Assembly (NCBI RefSeq): GCF_000149955.1
Contig: NC_030987.1
Span: forward strand, 1,024,003 to 1,088,002
Origin: Fusarium oxysporum f. sp. lycopersici 4287
Taxonomy: Eukaryota; Ascomycota; Sordariomycetes; Hypocreales; Nectriaceae
Direction of reading: 5' to 3'
Length of the DNA: 64,000 bases
Part shown: piece after piece, positions 57,693 to 64,000 of the stretch
Layout of the letters: each line of letters opens with the position of its first letter
Position numbering within the stretch: the stretch's first letter is position 1
Translations under genes and position numbers: made by a program
The notes under the pieces: generated by a model
Databases searched by the model: none
What the model was told of the DNA's origin: nothing
What the model saw: the letters and a program-made list of their open reading frames with translations, nothing else

Positions 57693-58319
57693 GCATCTCT
57701 GATTAGTCCATTCCATTTTGGTGTCTCAGAACTCTCATTCCGCCTTCGAGTCTGCCTCCGGCCCATCCATCCATACAGCCACGCATCGCTGCGATGATCG
57801 GTCGAAAAAAATGTTGGCGGCCTTTTTTTTCCCTCATCAATTTCCCGATATTTCAGTGGCAGCCGTCCTAGCCGACCACAATACAGTAAGTGAAATGAGA
57901 AACTGACGCATGTTTCAAGTATATCACACTGTGCCTGAAGAAATGCGTCTTTTCTTCCATGTTCGTCGCGGCATCGCATTTCGTATCTGAGCCAGGGAGA
58001 CGGCCCTAACCTCGAACCATCAATAAGCCAACATTTTGCCTGCATTGGGCTGAGATGGAAGGATTCAAACTTGATTCAGCCCACTCGTATTGCTATTCTG
58101 CCTTTCCACAGTGCATACATGGGATTCATGGGAATTTCCCAGAAATTCGCTATCTTTCCTGCCCTGTCTGCGTATCCGTATCCTGTTCCTAGTTCTTAAT
58201 TGAGTTCCCAACATCTGACAACACCCTCATTGAATGGTAAACCATGGGATCCTAACACAGGCTAAGGCGCTGCGCAAAGCTAGTCTAAACAAGAAGTGGA
58301 TGGTACTCTTATTTCTTAC

Positions 58320-58838
58320 NNNNNNNNNNNNNNNNNNNNNNNNNNNNNNNNNNNNNNNNNNNNNNNNNNNNNNNNNNNNNNNNNNNNNNNNNNNNNNNNN
58401 NNNNNNNNNNNNNNNNNNNNNNNNNNNNNNNNNNNNNNNNNNNNNNNNNNNNNNNNNNNNNNNNNNNNNNNNNNNNNNNNNNNNNNNNNNNNNNNNNNNN
58501 NNNNNNNNNNNNNNNNNNNNNNNNNNNNNNNNNNNNNNNNNNNNNNNNNNNNNNNNNNNNNNNNNNNNNNNNNNNNNNNNNNNNNNNNNNNNNNNNNNNN
58601 NNNNNNNNNNNNNNNNNNNNNNNNNNNNNNNNNNNNNNNNNNNNNNNNNNNNNNNNNNNNNNNNNNNNNNNNNNNNNNNNNNNNNNNNNNNNNNNNNNNN
58701 NNNNNNNNNNNNNNNNNNNNNNNNNNNNNNNNNNNNNNNNNNNNNNNNNNNNNNNNNNNNNNNNNNNNNNNNNNNNNNNNNNNNNNNNNNNNNNNNNNNN
58801 NNNNNNNNNNNNNNNNNNNNNNNNNNNNNNNNNNNNNN
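58320..58838. other. Assembly gap (519 N)
   Basis: A run of 519 undetermined bases that removes the 3' end of the CCDC174-like gene. ORFs crossing it are artefacts. Confidence 0.99.
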
Positions 58839-59806
58839 TAATTCCCTAAGCCTGTCTAAGAAGGAATCAGCCTGTTTCTTAGCCCTCCGTGCCGCCATAT
58901 CCTCCCTCCGCTTCTCAATCTCCCGTCTCCTAGCCTCCTTCTGCTCCTCTCGGGCCCGACGCTGCTCTTCCGTCTTGCGGCGCTCTTCCGCGAGCCCCTC
59001 CATCTCCGCCGTTCGAGTCTCTTCGTCCTTGCTGAACTTGAAAATCCCGTGCCTTTCGTGCGGATCTCCCAGTCTGCGTCGTAGTGTTGCGCTGGCGGCG
59101 GCGTTGCGCTACGGTCTCGCTTCCGTGCCAGTTCCTGCATCTTCTCCGGGTCATCGGGATTGAAGGCCATCGACTGAATCGCGTCGCCGACGATGAGATT
59201 GCTGGGTGCTGCTGGTCTTGCAGACATGCGCTCAAGCTCTTCGGCTCCTAGTAGACCTCGGCGCGCTCTGCGCTCCAATCTGTCCTTCTCTGCTTTGGTA
59301 ACTTTTCGTAGACGACCAAACTCATCTTCATACTCGACCAACTCGCCGCTGTCGTCGGCTCCGTCTTCATCGCTGCTTGTTTCATAATCTTCCTTCCCTT
59401 CGTCTCCTTCCGCCCATTTGCGATCGAAGTCTATTAGGGGCGCGGCTTCATTCTCTTTTGGCACGTAATCTCCTCGCTTCATTGCAGCGTATAGTCGTGC
59501 TTTTTCCTCCATTCTGCGCTTGGCTCGCGCCAACTCCTGGGTTTCCTCCTCTGTGCCAGTGACCTCCTTCAGCTCCAGCTTCTTTGATCCATCAGACCCT
59601 TTGCTTCGTTTTGGTTTTGCCCCTTTGAATATGTCATCTTTTCCTTCCTTCCGAGGTCGTGCGCGGCCAGCTGATGGTGTCCCTGATGAATTATTTGACA
59701 TCAGCGATGTCAGTTGAGCAGTGAAGTCGAGCGAGCTAGTTAATGTTGCATCTCGCTTTTGTTTCTTGACTGGTCGCTGACCATACAAATTCGGATCTTG
59801 AGGCAT
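58839..59806 (-). CDS. CCDC174-like coiled-coil nuclear protein, partial
   Basis: The gene begins at 59806 (MPQDPNLYGQRPVKKQKR) and runs into the gap. Family features are a basic N-terminus with nuclear-localisation-like clusters, KARLYAAMKRGDYVP, an acidic YETSSDEDGADDSGELVEYEDEFGR stretch, and YDADWEIRTKGTGF, the diagnostic CCDC174 segment. A highly charged Glu/Arg coiled coil ends AKKQADSFLDRL beside the gap. Human CCDC174 is linked to the exon-junction/splicing machinery. The frame breaks at the TTTT (minus strand) at 59044-59041. One more T would join GTGFFKFSKDEE to the coiled coil, whereas as written the protein shifts to an Arg-rich tail. A sequencing error is the likeliest cause, given the nearby gap. 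Confidence 0.8.
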
Positions 59807-60232
59807 CCTGTTCGATACGTTGGGTGGTTTGCGTGTGTTCTTGTGGCTGATAATTGTTGATCATGAAGAGGAAAACAATGTTATATCACTGGGCCATACC
59901 GAATGAGACCCATTCATGCTCAGCCTGAGGCAATCAAAGTTCAGTACTGAAGCAACAACTTCAGGTAGTCAAACTACTACACTTTCATTGATCTACCATA
60001 TCTTCAGGGCCTTATTATCAATATGATCCTCTATCATATAGATGCCATGAACAAAGTGGGCTCATCAATTGGTTGCCCAATTGGTTGCTGTTTATAAGTC
60101 TCCGATGTTGTAGGGTAATCCACCGCGGGGTTATATGGTGTGCTCATATCACCGTCTTCAGTGCCCCGCCATCGGAGCTTGACTTTATTCCTTCACAAGC
60201 TTCGTCAACAGTTTCTCAGTACAAGAGCAACA
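59807..60232. other. Divergent promoter, CCDC174-like / HOM6
   Basis: A 426-base region between divergent start codons. I looked for TGACTCA (CPC1) sites for HOM6 and found none. No TATA box stands out. Confidence 0.55.
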
Positions 60233-61385
60233 ATGGCCGCTCCCAAACAAGTTTTCATTGGAATTATCGGTAATTGAAACACTAAAGCTATGAAACACCA
60301 CAAACTGACAATTGCCAACAACAGGTGCCGGAGGTGTCGGCAAAGCCTTCATCGACCAGCTCCAATCCCTCGCTGCTCGGAAGCCATCACCGAAGCTGAA
60401 CCTCGCATACATTGCCACGAGCCGTAAATCTCTCTTCAACGACGACTACTCTCCCCTTAACATCGGAAACGTCATCGAAACACTTGGCTCCTCTACCAAG
60501 GCTCCTCTCGCTCTCCCTCAGGTTGTCGAGTACCTGGCTAAGGCCCCCGCCAAGAGCGTTCTTGTTGACAATACCAGCTCTCAGGATGTTGCGGAACTTT
60601 ACCCTCTTGCCCTGAGCCGAGGCATAAGCATCGTCACACCTAACAAGAAGGCCTTCTCGGGCTCGTACAAGCTGTGGCAGGACATCTTCTCAGCTGCCGA
60701 GTCCTCTGGAGCCCGTGTTTACCATGAGTCTTCCGTCGGTGCTGGTCTCCCCGTTATTTCCACCCTGAAGGACTTGGTCGAGACTGGTGACAAGGTTACC
60801 AAGATTGAGGGTGTCTTCAGCGGCACCATGTCTTTCCTCTTCAACTCTTTTGCTCCTACCGAGGGCCAGGGCGGCAAGTGGTCTGAGGAGGTCAAGAAGG
60901 CCAAGTCCTTGGGCTACACTGAGCCTGACCCCCGAGATGATCTCAATGGTCTTGATGTCGCCCGTAAGCTGACTATCCTTGCTCGTCTGGCTGGCATCCC
61001 CGTTGAGTCCCCCACTTCTTTCCCCGTGCAGAGCCTCATTCCCAAGGAGCTGGAGTCTGTTTCCAGCGGCGACGAGTTCCTTGAGAAGCTCCCTGCCTTT
61101 GACTCTCAGATGGAGGAGACCAAGGCTGCTGCTGAGAAGGCTGGCAAGGTTGTCCGATTTGTTGGTAGCATTGATGCTGCTTCCAAGCAGGTCAAGGTTG
61201 GCCTGGAGCAATTCGACCGCTCGCACCCCATTGCTGCTCTTAAGGGCAGTGATAACATTATCAGCTTCTACACTGAGAGATATGGAAGCAACCCTCTGAT
61301 TGTCCAGGGTGCTGGTGCTGGAGGTGATGTGACCGCCATGGGAGTGACAGCTGATCTGATCAAGGTCCTGTCGCAAATTGCATAA
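60233..61385 (+). CDS. HOM6: Homoserine dehydrogenase
   Basis: Converts aspartate semialdehyde to homoserine with NAD(P)H, the branch-point step towards methionine, threonine and isoleucine; cytosolic. Two exons, 60233-60269 and 60325-61385, give 365 residues, as in yeast Hom6. The 55-nt intron splits the nucleotide-binding loop GIIGAGGVGKAF (residues about 10-21). Other motifs are LVDNTSSQDVAELYP, TPNKKAFSG, YHESSVGAGLPVISTLKDL, SGTMSFLFN and the family signature GYTEPDPRDDLNGLDVARK (about 210-228), with the catalytic Asp/Lys region. There is no aspartokinase or ACT fusion, as usual in fungi. Strong C-ending codon bias indicates high expression. Confidence 0.96.
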
Positions 61386-61475
61386 AAGTCCGTATTGAAT
61401 AGCCAAAATAAAAGTATCAAGTTTGAAGCCCCAATGAGAATTCACGTATTTCCAGTTCGTTGTGTGCTATCATAA

Positions 61476-61801
61476 TTAAAGTGACCCTTTGTCTATTCCT
61501 GTTGCAATTGCAGCAGCATGTGGATTCGTAGTGACAACGCTATCGGGTTCGGAATCGACAATCGAAGGTGGGTTCGTATTACTGATATTCCTCCACATCC
61601 AAAGGAAGAGGTCGAAGATCACGAGAAGAAGAACAGGTATGAATAGCATAAGACCAAGGCCGAGCTATCCGTAAATCAGTCACAAGCCCAGGGGAAACTC
61701 GGTCGATCTTCACTTACACAGACAAGAGAGATCAGGTTAACGATAGAAGAGTACTCGGTCATTAGATGACCAAAGAAGTTCCATGATGCGTCGGAGGACA
61801 T
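61476..61801 (-). CDS. Small membrane protein, 90 residues
   Basis: A two-exon gene: 61801-61718 and 61664-61476, with a 53-nt intron (GTAAGT...GATAG). The protein starts MSSDASWNFFGHLMTEYSS, has one long or two adjoining hydrophobic segments (VNLISLVCLGLGLMLFIPVL and LLVIFDLFLWMWR), and a hydrophilic 40-residue tail rich in Asn, Thr and Ser. Splicing exactly joins the two hydrophobic parts, which supports the model. An in-frame ATG at 61852 would add 17 residues. It is packed between HOM6 (convergent, 90 bases apart) and TRM8 (divergent, 318 bases). Function unknown; a small ER or mitochondrial membrane subunit would fit the shape. Confidence 0.7.
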
Positions 61802-62119
61802 CTGGGGCAATCTGGGTAGCGCTACAGCTTGCTTTGAAGTAAAAAAGCTCATGACTTGGAAACGTGTGATGCTGTGGGTGGTAAAATCACAGATTCCGAG
61901 GCTGCCTTCAGGGATGGAGGTCGAAGCTCCATGACCCAATGTCCAACGAACAGGGTTTATTTCCGTCACTTAATTGGCATGTGCAAGGCCAATGCTCAGC
62001 TCGTCACACCGCCTGCCGAGTATGGATCATTCTGCCGCCTGCAAAGCTTCGTTCGCATCAACTTCACAAATTATCACCAGAAATTGACCAGCACCAACTG
62101 AATAGCATCAACAGCCACC
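61802..62119. other. Short divergent promoter
   Basis: A 318-base region between the small membrane protein gene and TRM8. No distinct element was recognised. Confidence 0.55.
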
Positions 62120-63032
<913 letters not shown>

Positions 63033-63497
63033 TTGGAAGCCAATGACAACTTGATGCTTTATCGTTTCACAAGATGCTTTAAATATGCCTTAAAACACTT
63101 ATGCGAACACATTGTGACATGGCCACAATATATGTAGCGTTGAGCTCCAATATACTCAATGGGCATGCGGTATTCCGCTGGTAACTTCACAAGAAAGATT
63201 ATGTTGATTTACTCGGAGAAACACAACATCTAACATTCAGACACTCTTGATATTCGATAGGTAATTATTTGTACCTGCAGGCAATGTCACTCGTCTCTGG
63301 CGGGTGCTGGCAAGGGTTCCTTGTCCCGCAGACCACCTTATTTTGACAGGGGTCCATCAAAATGACAGCATCCACTGTAATCGACAGCCACCTCACCTAA
63401 CCTAACGGCACCTCCACTACCTAGCACCACCAACTTCACCACTTACATCCAATCCATCTTCGTTCAAGAATGTGGCTCTGAGGTCAACATCCTGGTG
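63033..63497. other. Intergenic region
   Basis: About 465 bases between TRM8 and the next plus-strand gene. CCTAACCTAAC-like sequence at 63397-63405 lies upstream of the start at 63498. Nothing else recognised. Confidence 0.55.
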
Positions 63498-64000
63498 ATG
63501 GCCCTCAAGCGTAGAGATGTCATTGTTGCTGGACTCGCCGCCTTCATAGCTTGGGGCTTCGCTGCGAGCTGGTCACCTGTCCTCCGCTGGGCAGGCCATG
63601 CCTTTGTTGCTGGCTCCCTTGTTACTCTCGTCGCCCTCTTAGCCGGTCTCTTTCTCGTATCACGACGGCCAAGCGATCGAATACTACAACCACATGGCGT
63701 TACTTTCCTCGGTAAGAAGTCATGGCGATTAGAGGTGCAGGGACTGCGCCAGCGACAATCATATACTCCGACTCCAATAGACCCCGAATCACCCCGCGTT
63801 TCCGAAGCTATCGACAACTTGCTTGGCCTTATAACCCGGGACTTTGTGAATAGCTGGTACTCAAATATTAGTCGCAACCCGTCTTTTTCGAACCAGGTCG
63901 ATCAAGCGGTGCGGCAGGCGTTGCTGAGCTTGACTGATTTCCTTCGTCATAAGGACCTGGCGGAGCTCGTCACTAGCCGTCTTGTTCCTCTCCTCACCGC
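63498..64000 (+). CDS. MDM1/SNX13-type PXA sorting nexin, 5' part
   Basis: The reading frame is open from the ATG at 63498 to the window edge (167 codons), so the gene is cut off. Two N-terminal hydrophobic segments (VIVAGLAAFIAWGFAASW and HAFVAGSLVTLVALLAGLFLV) precede a region that reads like the start of a PXA domain: DNLLGLITRDFVNSWYSNI, then DQAVRQALLSLTDFL. This matches the MDM1 family, ER-anchored proteins with PXA, RGS, PX and nexin-C domains that tether ER to vacuole or lipid droplets. The later domains lie outside the window. No intron is seen in the visible part. Confidence 0.8.
   Translation, partial: MALKRRDVIVAGLAAFIAWGFAASWSPVLRWAGHAFVAGSLVTLVALLAGLFLVSRRPSDRILQPHGVTFLGKKSWRLEVQGLRQRQSYTPTPIDPESPRVSEAIDNLLGLITRDFVNSWYSNISRNPSFSNQVDQAVRQALLSLTDFLRHKDLAELVTSRLVPLLT

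Larger units (their letters stand above)
57087..58319. other. CPC1 upstream region
   Basis: About 1.2 kb up to the second assembly gap. It contains the TGACTCA element and a CATT microsatellite. No gene was recognised; the 163-codon ORF at 56908-57399 overlaps the CPC1 leader antisense and lacks family features. Confidence 0.5.

Noticed and set aside
58000..58030. GGTTCGAGG on the minus strand, resembling a tRNA B box
   Set aside because: The base pairs and A box needed for a tRNA cloverleaf are not present around it. Similar partial matches at 17630, 27718 and 47596 failed for the same reason.
58227..59163. ORFs that bridge the second N run
   Set aside because: Same artefact. Only the minus-strand part from 58839 upward has CCDC174-like sequence.

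Overview
The window is nuclear DNA of a filamentous ascomycete, most likely a Hypocreales/Fusarium-type Sordariomycete. The evidence is short introns (about 46-90 nt) with GTAWGT-like donors, CTAAC/CTGAC-type branch sites and YAG acceptors, C-ending codon bias in the strongly expressed genes, large intergenic spaces, and protein types typical of that group (CRH wall glycosidase, PL1 pectate lyase, CPC1, YAT permease). I recognise 21 protein genes, no convincing tRNA, rRNA, transposon or CRISPR array, and two runs of N (22301-22544, 58320-58838). The species call is inference. Coordinates of spliced genes are outer limits; exons are given in each entry. || Left part (1-16 kb): MON2 trafficking scaffold (minus), a seven-exon ribose-phosphate pyrophosphokinase with a 9-nt microexon (minus), a divergent gene joining a flavoprotein (HFCD) fold to an F-box-like segment and WW-type ankyrin-like repeats (plus), a 3.3-kb intergenic stretch carrying three copies of an everted CCG repeat, and a YAT amino-acid permease (plus). 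|| 16-34 kb: a 6-kb gene-free stretch, a long disordered protein interrupted by an assembly gap and an apparent one-base deletion, the ubiquitin E2 variant MMS2, a mitochondrial stomatin-like protein, a GPI-anchored cysteine-repeat protein, a helicase-less Sec63-domain protein related to MER3/HFM1, and a divergent PARG-like gene. || 34-55 kb is accessory in character and dominated by surface, secreted and nutrient genes: pectate lyase, a protealysin-type M4 metalloprotease with a duplicated PPL prodomain and a premature TAG, a CRH-family GPI glycosidase, a 6.9-kb gene-poor stretch, a mucin-like Ser/Thr-rich secreted protein with a C-terminal PAN/apple-like domain, and an oligopeptide transporter with a GC-AG intron. 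|| 55-64 kb returns to housekeeping genes: the GCN4/CPC1 bZIP regulator with two upstream ORFs and a TGACTCA element in its own upstream region, a CCDC174-like protein running into the second gap, homoserine dehydrogenase, a 90-residue membrane protein, TRM8, and the start of an MDM1/PXA sorting nexin. CPC1 would be expected to control amino-acid biosynthesis genes such as HOM6, although I see no TGACTCA site directly upstream of HOM6. || Two genes next to the two gaps each look one T short in a T run, which points to assembly error rather than gene decay. The M4 stop is a substitution and is not explained that way.
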